Positions 26,707-35,778 of a DNA stretch of 44,353 nt are shown in pieces. The stretch spans positions 1 to 44,353 of the forward strand of contig NZ_JAQGNX010000143.1 in NCBI RefSeq assembly GCF_028293835.1, written 5' to 3'. This stretch comes from Pseudomonas sp. (lineage in GTDB: Bacteria > Pseudomonadota > Gammaproteobacteria > Pseudomonadales > Pseudomonadaceae). Each line of letters starts with the position of its first letter. The first letter of the stretch is position 1. Below the pieces are notes generated by a model, which did no database searches, was not told the DNA's origin, and was given only the letters and a program-made list of their open reading frames with translations. Both the position numbers and the translations under genes were made by a program.

Positions 26707-27489
26707 ATGAAAGTTTCCGAACGTCACCGCGCCATCCTCGACCTGGTGCGCACCCGCGACACCAACGTCGAGCAACTAAGCGCTGCGCTCGGGGTGTCAG
26801 AAGCGACGGTTCGCCGTGACCTCACCATGCTCGCCAAGCAACGCCATCTGGTCCGCACCTATGGCGGCGCTACTGCACTGGTCGGTTCGCACGAGCCGGA
26901 AGCCTCGCTGGACGAGCGCACATCGGCACGGCGTGATCAAAAAGACGCGATCGCCCAAGCGGCGGCGGCCCATGTGCGTGATGGCGACACCGTATTGCTG
27001 GACGGCGGCACCACCTGCGCGGCGCTGGCCGTGCATCTTTATTCGCGACAAGACGTGCATGTGGTGACCAATAATTTGCTCGCGGTCATGACCCTGGCCA
27101 ATGCACCAGGTGTGCGCCTGACATTGATCGGCGGCGACTTGCGCGGTTCGAGCATGAGCACGCTCGGCCCCTTGGCTGAGCTGACCTTGAGCCGACTCAG
27201 CGTGGACAAAGCCTTTCTCGGCGCCGATGGGGTGGTGGCGGAATTTGGCTTGTGCGAAGCCAGCGCCCAGCAAGCCTACCTCAAGGAATGCATCATCAAG
27301 CGCGCGGCGGAAATTATCGTTTTGGCTGATTCGGACAAGCTGGGTCGCGCCCGTCAGCAACACTGGACGCCTATCGAACGAGACTGGCGCCTGATCACCT
27401 GCGCCGCTGCCGATGAACCGAATCTGGCGGCTTTTCGCGCCATCAAACGGATCATTGTCGAGATCGCTACAGTCAATAACTACGATTGA
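26707..27489 (+). CDS. DeoR-family transcriptional regulator
   Basis: A 260-residue DeoR-type repressor. The winged helix (1-57) reads RHRAILDLV, LSAALGVSEATVRRDLTML and RTYGGA. The sugar-phosphate sensor domain shows DGDTVLLDGGTTCAALA, TLIGGDLRG and FLGADGV. Members usually repress carbohydrate operons and release DNA on binding a phosphorylated intermediate; here the natural inducer would be a C4 acid-sugar phosphate or DHAP. It lies 87 nt after pdxA2 in the same direction and may be co-transcribed. Target sites may be the palindromes at 23236-23263. Confidence 0.9.
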   Translation: MKVSERHRAILDLVRTRDTNVEQLSAALGVSEATVRRDLTMLAKQRHLVRTYGGATALVGSHEPEASLDERTSARRDQKDAIAQAAAAHVRDGDTVLLDGGTTCAALAVHLYSRQDVHVVTNNLLAVMTLANAPGVRLTLIGGDLRGSSMSTLGPLAELTLSRLSVDKAFLGADGVVAEFGLCEASAQQAYLKECIIKRAAEIIVLADSDKLGRARQQHWTPIERDWRLITCAAADEPNLAAFRAIKRIIVEIATVNNYD

Positions 27490-27498
27490 TTCGTTACT

Positions 27499-27528
27499 TC
27501 GACAACTAATCGTACTAAAGGCTATAAA
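27499..27528 (+). promoter_or_regulatory. Candidate promoter of the GGDEF/EAL gene
   Basis: TCGACA (27499-27504), 18 nt, TATAAA (27523-27528) lies about 100 nt before the coding start in an A/T-rich gap downstream of the DeoR gene. Seen by eye only; the -35 is a poor match. Confidence 0.35.
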
Positions 27529-27631
27529 ACTATTGAAAAAAGTGTCGATAAGCTTTAAATGAGACGTTAACTGGCGCATCGCTAGCAACAAACAAAAGAT
27601 GAGTACCGCCATTTCTTGGCATGGAGCGCTG

Positions 27632-30550
27632 ATGAGTATTCGTCTCGTGACCGACGCGGCGCAAGGATTAACGGCAGGCGGTGGGGTTGTACCTCAATCC
27701 ATCGGCAAGCCGGGCACCAGGATGACAGCTGCTGGCGGCGAAGAATCGATCAAATATCTCCTGGACGCAGCACGCTGCTGGTCCCATACCACCGCTTGGG
27801 TTGTTTACCGGGCGGGTGAACAATTACACCTGGTCGGGCAGGGCGATGCGCGGGTGCAATGGCCCTCGAGCATTGCCAACGAAGCGTTCGAAGAATTTTG
27901 TGCGGTCTGGCGGCTGCATCGCTGGCCAACCGGCACTGGCGAAAGCGTGCTCGGTTGGTTATTGGCCCCCCTGGACGACGAAAAAGAGCCGGCACTGGCC
28001 GACTTTGCCATGCGCCTGGGTCGCCAGGTACAAACCGACACCCTGGCCCGGGCGCAGATTACCCAGCGGGTGTTGTATGAAATCACCTACCTCGCCAGCT
28101 CAACGCGGGACCGGTCGGTCTTTCTCGTGGGTATCCATCAGCTTCTCGCCACGTTGATTGATGCGGAAAACTTCTACCTCGCGCTGTATGACCCGCGCAC
28201 CGGCAAAATTGCCTACCCCTACTATGTCGACATTATCGACGTGGATGCGTTGGAAGCCGAGAACTACGAGTTTCTTGACACCACGCACTTGTCCATGACT
28301 GGGCAGGTATTAACTTCAGGTCAACCTCTATTGATCGACGCGGCGGCAATTTGTGCCGCGCAGGCCGAAGGACGGTTTTTTTGCGTGGGCGAGCGTCCGG
28401 AATTCTGGATGGGCGCACCGCTGAAAAACGCCTCGGACGATGTGTTCGGCATGTTGGCGATGCAGGTCTATGACGTCTCCCGGGTTTACAGCGCTGAAGA
28501 CCGAGCATTGTTTCTGGTGGTAGCACGCCATGTGGCAATGGCACTTGATCGGCTGCTGCACCGCGCTGACCTGGAGGAAACCGTCATGCGCAGGACGCTG
28601 GAGCTGTCGGAGCTCAATAGCGCCCTGCGCCAAGAAGTCGCCGACCGAGAGCGTGCCGAGCATTTGCAGAACGTACTGTTCCAGATTGCCGAGCTGTCCA
28701 GCAGGCCCGGCGACATGGCGGAGCTGTTTCAAAGCCTGCACGTTATCGTCGGCGATTTGCTGTTTGCAAAGAACTTTTACATCGCTCTGTTTGACGAAGC
28801 CACGTCAGAGGTGACCTTCCCGTACTACGTCGATGAACAATTAGGCGGTCGCCCATTTGCGCGCCGTGGTCAGCGGGGTTACACCGAGTATGTGATTCGT
28901 CAGCGTCGGCCATGCCTGATTGACGCCGCCGAAGCGATCAGGCTCAAGGAAGTGGGTGAAATCGACATTTTCAATGACGCGACGCGCTCGCAGTCGTGGC
29001 TAGGTGTTCCACTGTTCGAGAGCGGCGTGGTTCGCGGCGTGTTGGTGGTGCAGAGCTACAGTACCCAATTCAGTTATTCGCTGCGTGATCAGGAACTGTT
29101 GACCTTTGTTTCGAGGCACATCGAAACCGCATTGTCGCGACGCAGCGCCGCAGATGCCGTTCACGCCGCTAATTTGAAGCTCGAAGCGCGGGTTCGTGAT
29201 CGGACCCGGGAGCTGGACGACGCAAACGCCCAGTTGCAGCATGAAAACTCCCACGACGGATTGACGGGCTTACCCAATCGCACGTATTTGCAGCAGCGCC
29301 TGGATTCCGCCTGGAGGCGGTTCTGCAAAGACAGTCGACCGTTGGCCGTCATGTTTATCGACCTCGACCGTTTTAAGGTGGTCAACGACAGCCTTGGCCA
29401 TCATTTCGGCGACCTGCTGCTGTGCGAGGCGGCCAACCGTCTGCGCAGCTGCTTGCGTGACTCGGACATGTTGGCTCGGCTCGGCGGTGACGAGTTTGCG
29501 GTCATGGCGCCAGAGGCGCCGCTTGAGACCGTGATCGACATCGGCGAGCGAATTCTTGCGGCATTCGACCTGCCGTTCTTCATCAATGGGCATGAAGTAT
29601 TTTCATCCTGCAGCATCGGTATTGTCAGCGCGGATATCCAGTTTCACCACGAACCGGCCGACTTGTTGCGCGATGCCGACATGGCGATGTACCGAGTGAA
29701 AAGTGGCGGTCGGGACAGCTACGCCGTGTTCAATCAAGAAGTACGGCGTGAGGTGTCCGATCAGGTCGAGCGCGAGGGTGCGTTGCGCAATGCGCTCAAA
29801 CGCAGCGACGAATTATTACCGTATTTTCAGCCGATCGTGAACGTCGAGACCGGGAAACTGGTGGCGCTTGAAGCCCTTATTCGTTGGCATCAGGCGGATG
29901 GAAAGGTGATCCCGCCGGGGGATTTCTTGCCAGACGTTGAGGGTTTGCGTCTGATCGGACGGTTGGATCTCTACATGCTGACCAGCATTGCGCAGATTCT
30001 GGCGCAGCCTGAGCACAGCCAGTGGCCACCGGTTCACGTGAACTGCTCGAGCTACAGCATGACCCGCCCGGAATTTGCCGGTGAAGTGCTGTCGTTATTG
30101 AAACGGCACGACGTGGCGCCGTCGCGGATATGCCTGGAATTGACCGAAGGTGCGCTGGTGGCGGAGCCGGCGATCGCCCGGCAGACCATGCAGCAACTGG
30201 CCGACAATGGAATGTCGGTGGTGCTGGATGACTTCGGCGCGGGATTCTCTTCCCTCAGTTATGTGCATCAATATCGCTTCAGCGGTTTGAAAATCGACAA
30301 GTCGTTCATCCTTGAACTCACCACCAGCCCGCGCAGCCGCGCGATTGTCCGGGCCATTGTGCGAATGGCCGAGTCGCTTGATCTGTCAGTGGTTGCCGAA
30401 GGCGTTGAAGATCAGGCAACCCTCGACCTGCTGCGGGAAATGGGCGCCGGCCAGGCCCAGGGTTATTATTTTGCGAAACCCATGTCCCTGGAAAAACTGA
30501 TCGCCCCCGCCGAGTCCGCCCGATTGTGGCAGTTGGCGATGCCGGTTTAG
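27632..30550 (+). CDS. Tandem-GAF diguanylate cyclase / phosphodiesterase (GGDEF-EAL)
   Basis: A 972-residue cytoplasmic c-di-GMP enzyme. After a divergent N-terminal region (about 1-120) come GAF 1 (about 135-300), a coiled linker (about 310-345, LEETVMRRTLELSELNSALR), GAF 2 (about 355-510), another short coiled linker, GGDEF (about 540-700) and EAL (about 715-965). The cyclase site GGDEF is exact (near 618) and an inhibitory-site R-D-S-D lies five residues before it. The EAL domain keeps E-A-L-I-R, the Asn of HVNCSS, LELTEG, DDFGAGFSSL, KIDKS, VVAEGVED and QGYYFAKP, so both activities look possible. No membrane segment was seen. ATG 27632 has GGAG 5 nt upstream; an ATG at 27599 has none. 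Confidence 0.92.
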   Translation: MSIRLVTDAAQGLTAGGGVVPQSIGKPGTRMTAAGGEESIKYLLDAARCWSHTTAWVVYRAGEQLHLVGQGDARVQWPSSIANEAFEEFCAVWRLHRWPTGTGESVLGWLLAPLDDEKEPALADFAMRLGRQVQTDTLARAQITQRVLYEITYLASSTRDRSVFLVGIHQLLATLIDAENFYLALYDPRTGKIAYPYYVDIIDVDALEAENYEFLDTTHLSMTGQVLTSGQPLLIDAAAICAAQAEGRFFCVGERPEFWMGAPLKNASDDVFGMLAMQVYDVSRVYSAEDRALFLVVARHVAMALDRLLHRADLEETVMRRTLELSELNSALRQEVADRERAEHLQNVLFQIAELSSRPGDMAELFQSLHVIVGDLLFAKNFYIALFDEATSEVTFPYYVDEQLGGRPFARRGQRGYTEYVIRQRRPCLIDAAEAIRLKEVGEIDIFNDATRSQSWLGVPLFESGVVRGVLVVQSYSTQFSYSLRDQELLTFVSRHIETALSRRSAADAVHAANLKLEARVRDRTRELDDANAQLQHENSHDGLTGLPNRTYLQQRLDSAWRRFCKDSRPLAVMFIDLDRFKVVNDSLGHHFGDLLLCEAANRLRSCLRDSDMLARLGGDEFAVMAPEAPLETVIDIGERILAAFDLPFFINGHEVFSSCSIGIVSADIQFHHEPADLLRDADMAMYRVKSGGRDSYAVFNQEVRREVSDQVEREGALRNALKRSDELLPYFQPIVNVETGKLVALEALIRWHQADGKVIPPGDFLPDVEGLRLIGRLDLYMLTSIAQILAQPEHSQWPPVHVNCSSYSMTRPEFAGEVLSLLKRHDVAPSRICLELTEGALVAEPAIARQTMQQLADNGMSVVLDDFGAGFSSLSYVHQYRFSGLKIDKSFILELTTSPRSRAIVRAIVRMAESLDLSVVAEGVEDQATLDLLREMGAGQAQGYYFAKPMSLEKLIAPAESARLWQLAMPV

Positions 30551-30569
30551 CCCTGGCAAGCCAAGGGCT
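30549..30569. terminator. Hairpin between convergent GGDEF/EAL and cytochrome genes
   Basis: AGCCCT-GGC-AA-GCC-A-AGGGCT forms a 9-bp stem with one bulge, starting in the GGDEF/EAL stop codon and lying 8 nt before the end of the cytochrome gene. There is no T run on either strand, so it is at best a weak or Rho-assisted terminator. Confidence 0.35.
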
Positions 30570-30576
30570 TGCGGGC

Positions 30577-32958
30577 TTAACCGGTCGGCGGTTTGACCAA
30601 TACCGGGTCGTCGGGGTTGATCTTGATCAGATCCACCAGTAACTGCTGTGCGCGGGCCGCCTTGGCGTTCTCCTGCAGGTAGCGCACCAGGGTCAGGCGC
30701 ACATCACGGTTTTGCGGGTGCTGCGCCAATAGTTTTTCAAGCTGCTCGCAAGCCTGGGCCAATTGACCGTTGTCATGGGTGGCGATGGCCAGTACAAAGC
30801 CAAACTGGGCGTTCTCAGGTGCTAGCCGGGTGGCCGCTTGCAATGCGCCCATGGCGGGCTGCGTTTGACCCGCACGTATCAGCGCAAGCCCTTGGGTGTG
30901 ATTGAGCAGGGCTGAATCGGGATGTTTTGCCAACTCGCTGCTTAGCAGTAATGAAGCCTCAGTGGAGCGGTTATTGCCTTCCAGCCATTGCGCCAACGCG
31001 ATCACCGCAGGGTAAAAGTCTGGGTCACGCAACAGCGCGCTACGCAGGCGTGGTTCGACTTCTGCCGAACGACCATTGGCTTGGTAAAGTAGTGCCAGGT
31101 TCAAGTTAGCTTCCGCGCGTTCCGAGAGATTTTTCTGTACCTGTTCGTACTCGCCGATGGCGGCTTGCCAGTCAGCCTGGGCGACACCCAAACCGGCATT
31201 TGCAGCACCCAACAGATCCCGCGCTGCTGCAATACGTACCGCCAGGACCGGGTCCCTCAAGAGCGGCGACAGTAGCCCGGTACGTTGTTCTGCCGGGATA
31301 AACGCGCTGACCACGTGAACGGCACTTTCGCGAACTTGCGGCGCGCCGTTTTGCAGGTCTTTAATCGCCAGTTTCAGTGCTCGCTCGCTGGGATAGGCGG
31401 GTAATTCAGCGAGCAAAGTGGCGCGACGGATGGCCGGTAAATTGTTGCGCTGCAGTTGGTCGATCAACGCTTGGGCCGCGCCGGGAAGCCCATTACGAAT
31501 CAGCAGCAAGCTTTCGTCATAACGGGAAGGTTCCAAGGCTTTGCTCGCATACCATCGGTTGAATTGCTCGCTGACTTTACTCACAGCCGTGTCTTTATGA
31601 CAGCCTAGGCACGCGTCCGCAGTGCCCAGCTTTTGTGCGCGGTCGGGGTTGGGAATGGTGAAGCTGTGGTCATGGCGGTAATCGTTAATCATGTAAAGCT
31701 TGCCGGGCATATGGCAATCCACACACTGTGAGCCGGCCTGGCCCATCAGATGGTTGTGGTGCTCCGGGGAGTCGTAGTTCTTCGCCTGCAGACCTGCACC
31801 GTCGACCCCTGCAATGGGTGTTTTGCCCGACGGGTTATGGCATTGCACACAAACGCCGTTACCCACGACTTTAAGCTCGGTGCTGTGGGGGTTGTGGCAG
31901 TTGCTGCAGCGCACGCCTTTGTCGAACATTTTGCTTTGTAGAAATGAGCCGTGTTCGAACACTTCATCCTTGATCTTGCCGTCCAGCCCATACAGCTCGC
32001 GGGTCAGCGCGCTGGGTAGATAGTCATCCATCAGCCGCTTGCCGACACGGTAGCCATCACCCAACGGCGCGCGTCGCGAATGACAACGGGCGCAGGTTTC
32101 GATTTCAGTGGTGGAGTCCTTATCTTTTAAATTCACCGCGAAACCAGCATTGAGCAAGCCGTTGGGTTTGGCGGTCCATGCCAAGTGCTGAGAGGCCGGT
32201 CCATGGCATGACTGGCAACCGACACCGAGGCTGTTCCATTGGCTGGCAAAGCTGTTGTTGACCGGGTCGAAGTTGCGTTTGAAACCGGTGGTGTGGCATT
32301 CAACGCACATGAAATTGGCGTTTTGCGCGGGCTTGGTCCAGTGCAGCGGATTTTTGAAGTCGACGCCTTGGCCTGGATACAGATGAAACCAGTGATTTTT
32401 CTCTGTATCCCATGCCACACCCAGGGCTTGCAAGCGTCCGCCAGGAACTTCGATCAAGTATTGCTGCAAGGGCGCGACGCCGAAGGTATAAGCCACTTTG
32501 AAATCAGCTGGCTTGCCATCGTTACCTGGAGTGTTGACCCAAAAGGCTTGGTCTTTGCGGAAGAAGCGGGTGATTTCTGTTTCGTCCTTGAACGATTGGT
32601 CACTGAAGTTGGCGAGCACTGTGTGTTCATCAGCAGCCTGCATCGCCAGTTGGTGATGCGAGCCTTGCCAGTCTTTGACTTGGGCGCTATGACAGCCTTG
32701 GCACTGTTGTTCGTTGACCATAACGGCCGGGCTGGCGTGCGCCGTTTCTATCGGCTTCACGGGCTGCGGCGGTGAAACCTTTACGGTCGGTGCAAGCATG
32801 ACGCTTGGCGTGCTGTCTTGCAGATAGATCCATACTCCCGCAACCATCAGCAGAAGAACGGCCAAAGCCGGATAAACAAGATTGAAAGACCGATGAGGCT
32901 TGGGGCTGGAAAGTGGCTTCTTGGTTTTATTTACAGATTTTCGCATGCCAACGTCCAT
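30577..32958 (-). CDS. Membrane-anchored octaheme c-type cytochrome with TPR domain
   Basis: A 793-residue protein. An uncleaved-looking signal anchor (about 26-46) places the rest in the periplasm. Eight C-x-x-C-H haem sites follow: CQGCH 86, CVECH 218, CQSCH 248, CARCH 289, CSNCH 351, CVQCH 370, CVDCH 412 and CLGCH 450. From about residue 500 on it is alpha-helical, with HEAT-like and then TPR-like repeats (AEANLNLALLYQANGRSAEV, HPDSALLNHTQGLALIRAGQ). It should move or store electrons in the periplasm while binding a partner through the repeats. The order of haem sites recalls cytochrome c554/nitrite-reductase-like multihaem proteins, but I see no clear catalytic lysine-haem motif. It is the last of the co-oriented MoxR-sulfatase genes. 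Confidence 0.88.
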   Translation of the reverse strand: MDVGMRKSVNKTKKPLSSPKPHRSFNLVYPALAVLLLMVAGVWIYLQDSTPSVMLAPTVKVSPPQPVKPIETAHASPAVMVNEQQCQGCHSAQVKDWQGSHHQLAMQAADEHTVLANFSDQSFKDETEITRFFRKDQAFWVNTPGNDGKPADFKVAYTFGVAPLQQYLIEVPGGRLQALGVAWDTEKNHWFHLYPGQGVDFKNPLHWTKPAQNANFMCVECHTTGFKRNFDPVNNSFASQWNSLGVGCQSCHGPASQHLAWTAKPNGLLNAGFAVNLKDKDSTTEIETCARCHSRRAPLGDGYRVGKRLMDDYLPSALTRELYGLDGKIKDEVFEHGSFLQSKMFDKGVRCSNCHNPHSTELKVVGNGVCVQCHNPSGKTPIAGVDGAGLQAKNYDSPEHHNHLMGQAGSQCVDCHMPGKLYMINDYRHDHSFTIPNPDRAQKLGTADACLGCHKDTAVSKVSEQFNRWYASKALEPSRYDESLLLIRNGLPGAAQALIDQLQRNNLPAIRRATLLAELPAYPSERALKLAIKDLQNGAPQVRESAVHVVSAFIPAEQRTGLLSPLLRDPVLAVRIAAARDLLGAANAGLGVAQADWQAAIGEYEQVQKNLSERAEANLNLALLYQANGRSAEVEPRLRSALLRDPDFYPAVIALAQWLEGNNRSTEASLLLSSELAKHPDSALLNHTQGLALIRAGQTQPAMGALQAATRLAPENAQFGFVLAIATHDNGQLAQACEQLEKLLAQHPQNRDVRLTLVRYLQENAKAARAQQLLVDLIKINPDDPVLVKPPTG

Positions 32959-33127
32959 TGTCCCGATGAATGCGCTCAGGCGCTGAATGCAGCTTTGACG
33001 TGAAGCGTGGGCTCTGTCAAATGCAGCCGGTGGTTAACGAACGTGTTCGCGAAAGCCATAACGGTTTTTCAAAATAACCGCGCCGCTGAATTCCCGGACT
33101 GATTCGGTCCCGCTGGCGTGGACAGGT

Positions 33128-35674
33128 TCACCGTCCACCGCCCATAAACCACCAATAATACGGATTGGCCCCGTCGTCTTCGGCCACTTCGCCCATGTCT
33201 TTGGCCCAGCCGGCGCGGTCGCCTTGGTAGGCGTGCAGGCTGGCGGCATAGAACTGCATGAGTCGCAGATGGTGGTCGTTCATTCGTGCGTTGAAATCCG
33301 CGTCGGTATTAATCAAGGGCGGAGGTTGATAAAACGACAGCAGCGTCGGCAACACCCGAATGATTTCATCCGGCCTGACCCACGGCGCGTATTCGATGCG
33401 TGGTTGATCGTCAGTCACTGGTAGCGCGGATTTGGCGAACCGCTCCAGACCGCTGCGGTCGGTCACCCACGTCGCCATCAAGGCTGCGGAAGAACTGATA
33501 CCCACCTCCTGTAATGCATCGCGCACCGATGGTTGATTGAACCGTGCGCTAATCCGCGCGGCATCGAGTTCTATGGGCTCAAGGGAACCCACCAGCAGCA
33601 TTTCGTGGAACTCGCTGGTCCATAACGTGGCATAGGGAAACACGTCGAGGAAGCTGCGCACCAGCGAGCGGGTTTCCTCAATATTCTGCGTCGGCAGCGG
33701 TAACCACTGAGCTAGCAGCCCATTGTGTTGCAAGCGCTTGGCGGCCAGTTGGTAAAAATCCCGGGAGTAAAGGTTAACCACACCCACAGCAGACGGCGGC
33801 GGCGGTTCAAGGGTGATCAGGTCATAGCGGGCCTCGCTGGACAGCAGTTCCTGGCGACCGTCGCGTAAGCGAACATCGATGCCGGGTGCGCTTGCGGCGT
33901 TGTAATTACCTTTAAACAGTGACGCTGCCTTGATTACCGTGGGCAGCAGCTCCGCGACGACCCGTTGGTGCAGCGCAGGGTATTGCAGCAAGGCCCCCGC
34001 AGTAATCCCCGTACCGAAACCAATGACCAATGCCGAGCGTGGCTCCGCGTTATGAATCAGCAGTGGCAGCAGCGCTTGGATGCGCATATAACGCAACGAC
34101 GGCATCGCATCGCCAGTGTTTGAAACACCCTGAATATACAGGCGGTGGAACGCGCGTTGCCCTTGGCCTTGAGTCACCACCGCCACGGTGCCGCCCCGGC
34201 CCTCCTGGTAAAACGACAACTCGCCGTTTCGGGCGCCGGGCAACAACTGCGCCAGTCGGTTAACCGGGGTGAAACCAGCCACGATCAATGACAACGCGGC
34301 GACCATCAGCACGCCGCGACGTCGTCCTTTACTAACCGATACCCCACGTTCAACCGCGACTATTGCGATGACCGCCGCGATGCAGGCCAACACCGCGAGG
34401 CTGCGGACCAGGCCCAGGGTTGGCACCAGCACAAAACCACTGAGCAACACCCCGACGATGCCGCCCAAGGTGTTGAACGCCACCACCGCGCCTACGTCTC
34501 GGCCGACCTGTTGGCTGTTGACGCAAAGCCGAAGCGCCACGGGAAAAGCTGCGCCGAGCAACACTGTTGGAACAAACACAATGCCCAGCGCCGCCACCGC
34601 GAATCGCCCGCTCATGCTACTCAGACCGCTGCCTCCCACAGCCAGAATCATGGCTTCGGCCTGGGTTTGTAAAAGCACAAGCCACCGACCGAGGACGGCG
34701 ATTTCTGCCAATGCCACCAGCCCGGCCGCTGCAATCAGCAGTCCGAACAGGCCCCATGGGTCGCGCAGCTTATCCACGCGCCGGGCGATCAACGCGCTGC
34801 CGATGACCAGGCCTGTAAGGTAGGTCGCCAGCACCACGGCAAAGGCAAAGGTGCGGGTGCTCATGAACTGCACGATGGACTGCGACCAGACTACTTCGTA
34901 ACCCAGCGCGACACCGCCTGCGATGGCGTACAGGATCAATGCCAGACGTGTCGAAGGGGGGCTTGCGGTTGGCTTTAGCGCGGGCGCTACGGTTGCCGAC
35001 GAAAAGGTTCGGCGTACTATCGCCAACGCTCCGGCCCCTGCAATGAGATTGAGCGCTGCCGCGAAAAAGGCGCTGCCCTGGACCCCGAATGCCGGGATCA
35101 ACACAAAGGATGTCAGCACCGTGCCGGTGATCGCTCCGGCGGTATTGGCGGCGTATAACCGGGCACCGGCGGCGCCCAGATGGCTTGCATCTGGCGCCAG
35201 CGCGCGAATCATCATCGGTAGTGTTCCGCCCATGAGAAACGCCGGAATTCCGACCAACGAAAACGGCAGCAACCACGCCAGCAAGCCGACCTGTTGTTGC
35301 AGCCAAACGAACGGGTTGGCGGCGTGACCCAGGGCCAACGTAGCGCCAATGCCCAGGGCAGCCACCAGAAGTTCCACCGCCGCGTATAGAAACACCGGCT
35401 TTGCCAACCGGTCTGCCCAGCGGCCGAAAGCCAGCCCGCCCAAGGCCAGGCCGGCGAAAAATGCGCTGATACCCACGGTGATGGCGTACACCTCGACGCC
35501 GACCACCAAGGACAATTGCTTGATCCACAGCACTTGGTAGATCAGCGCGGCACTGCCGGAAACGCCCAGTAATAAAGCCGGGATCAGCACCGAGGGGACA
35601 GTTCGTACGGCGCTGACGGAGGATCCAGCCTTGGCGGTGGCGATGCGGCGTGAAGGGTGGCGCGCTGATGACAT
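33128..35674 (-). CDS. Membrane protein fused to a spermidine-synthase-like methyltransferase-fold domain
   Basis: An 848-residue protein. Residues about 25-470 hold a dozen or more hydrophobic helices of MFS-like type (GRWADRLAKPVFL loop), and about 500-800 form a spermidine-synthase-like Rossmann domain. The nucleotide motif ALVIGFGTGIT is near 545 and the strand-4 motif reads YDLITLEPPPPS (near 620). True aminopropyltransferases have Asp in a D-S-S-D-P type motif there; Glu-Pro-Pro replaces it, so polyamine synthesis is doubtful. Fused MFS/spermidine-synthase-like proteins are common and mostly uncharacterised. It sits between the sulfatase and the octaheme cytochrome, pointing to a shared periplasmic or envelope task. 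A GTGGAC/GTCCAC hairpin (33118-33138) spans its stop. Confidence 0.85.
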   Translation of the reverse strand: MSSARHPSRRIATAKAGSSVSAVRTVPSVLIPALLLGVSGSAALIYQVLWIKQLSLVVGVEVYAITVGISAFFAGLALGGLAFGRWADRLAKPVFLYAAVELLVAALGIGATLALGHAANPFVWLQQQVGLLAWLLPFSLVGIPAFLMGGTLPMMIRALAPDASHLGAAGARLYAANTAGAITGTVLTSFVLIPAFGVQGSAFFAAALNLIAGAGALAIVRRTFSSATVAPALKPTASPPSTRLALILYAIAGGVALGYEVVWSQSIVQFMSTRTFAFAVVLATYLTGLVIGSALIARRVDKLRDPWGLFGLLIAAAGLVALAEIAVLGRWLVLLQTQAEAMILAVGGSGLSSMSGRFAVAALGIVFVPTVLLGAAFPVALRLCVNSQQVGRDVGAVVAFNTLGGIVGVLLSGFVLVPTLGLVRSLAVLACIAAVIAIVAVERGVSVSKGRRRGVLMVAALSLIVAGFTPVNRLAQLLPGARNGELSFYQEGRGGTVAVVTQGQGQRAFHRLYIQGVSNTGDAMPSLRYMRIQALLPLLIHNAEPRSALVIGFGTGITAGALLQYPALHQRVVAELLPTVIKAASLFKGNYNAASAPGIDVRLRDGRQELLSSEARYDLITLEPPPPSAVGVVNLYSRDFYQLAAKRLQHNGLLAQWLPLPTQNIEETRSLVRSFLDVFPYATLWTSEFHEMLLVGSLEPIELDAARISARFNQPSVRDALQEVGISSSAALMATWVTDRSGLERFAKSALPVTDDQPRIEYAPWVRPDEIIRVLPTLLSFYQPPPLINTDADFNARMNDHHLRLMQFYAASLHAYQGDRAGWAKDMGEVAEDDGANPYYWWFMGGGR

Positions 35675-35740
35675 CGGTAACTGCCTTGTACAGATACAAG
35701 AAACATGCGGCCATTGGCAGCCACAGGGCGAGGAACAAGG

Positions 35741-35767
35741 CCGCCCACCGAGGTTAACAGTGGGCGG
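35741..35767 (-). terminator. Terminator-like hairpin after the sulfatase gene
   Basis: CCGCCCAC (35741-35748) and GTGGGCGG (35760-35767) are perfect 8-bp inverse complements around an 11-nt loop, 12 nt after the sulfatase stop. The following minus-strand bases (CCTTGTTCC) are only weakly T-rich, so read-through into the next gene is possible. Confidence 0.45.
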
Positions 35768-35778
35768 TGATAACGCGT

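Noticed and set aside
34770..35738. 322-codon minus-strand frame overlapping the synthase-like membrane protein in another frame
   Set aside because: Arg/Gly-rich out-of-frame reading of the same strand; the main frame has clear membrane helices and a Rossmann motif.
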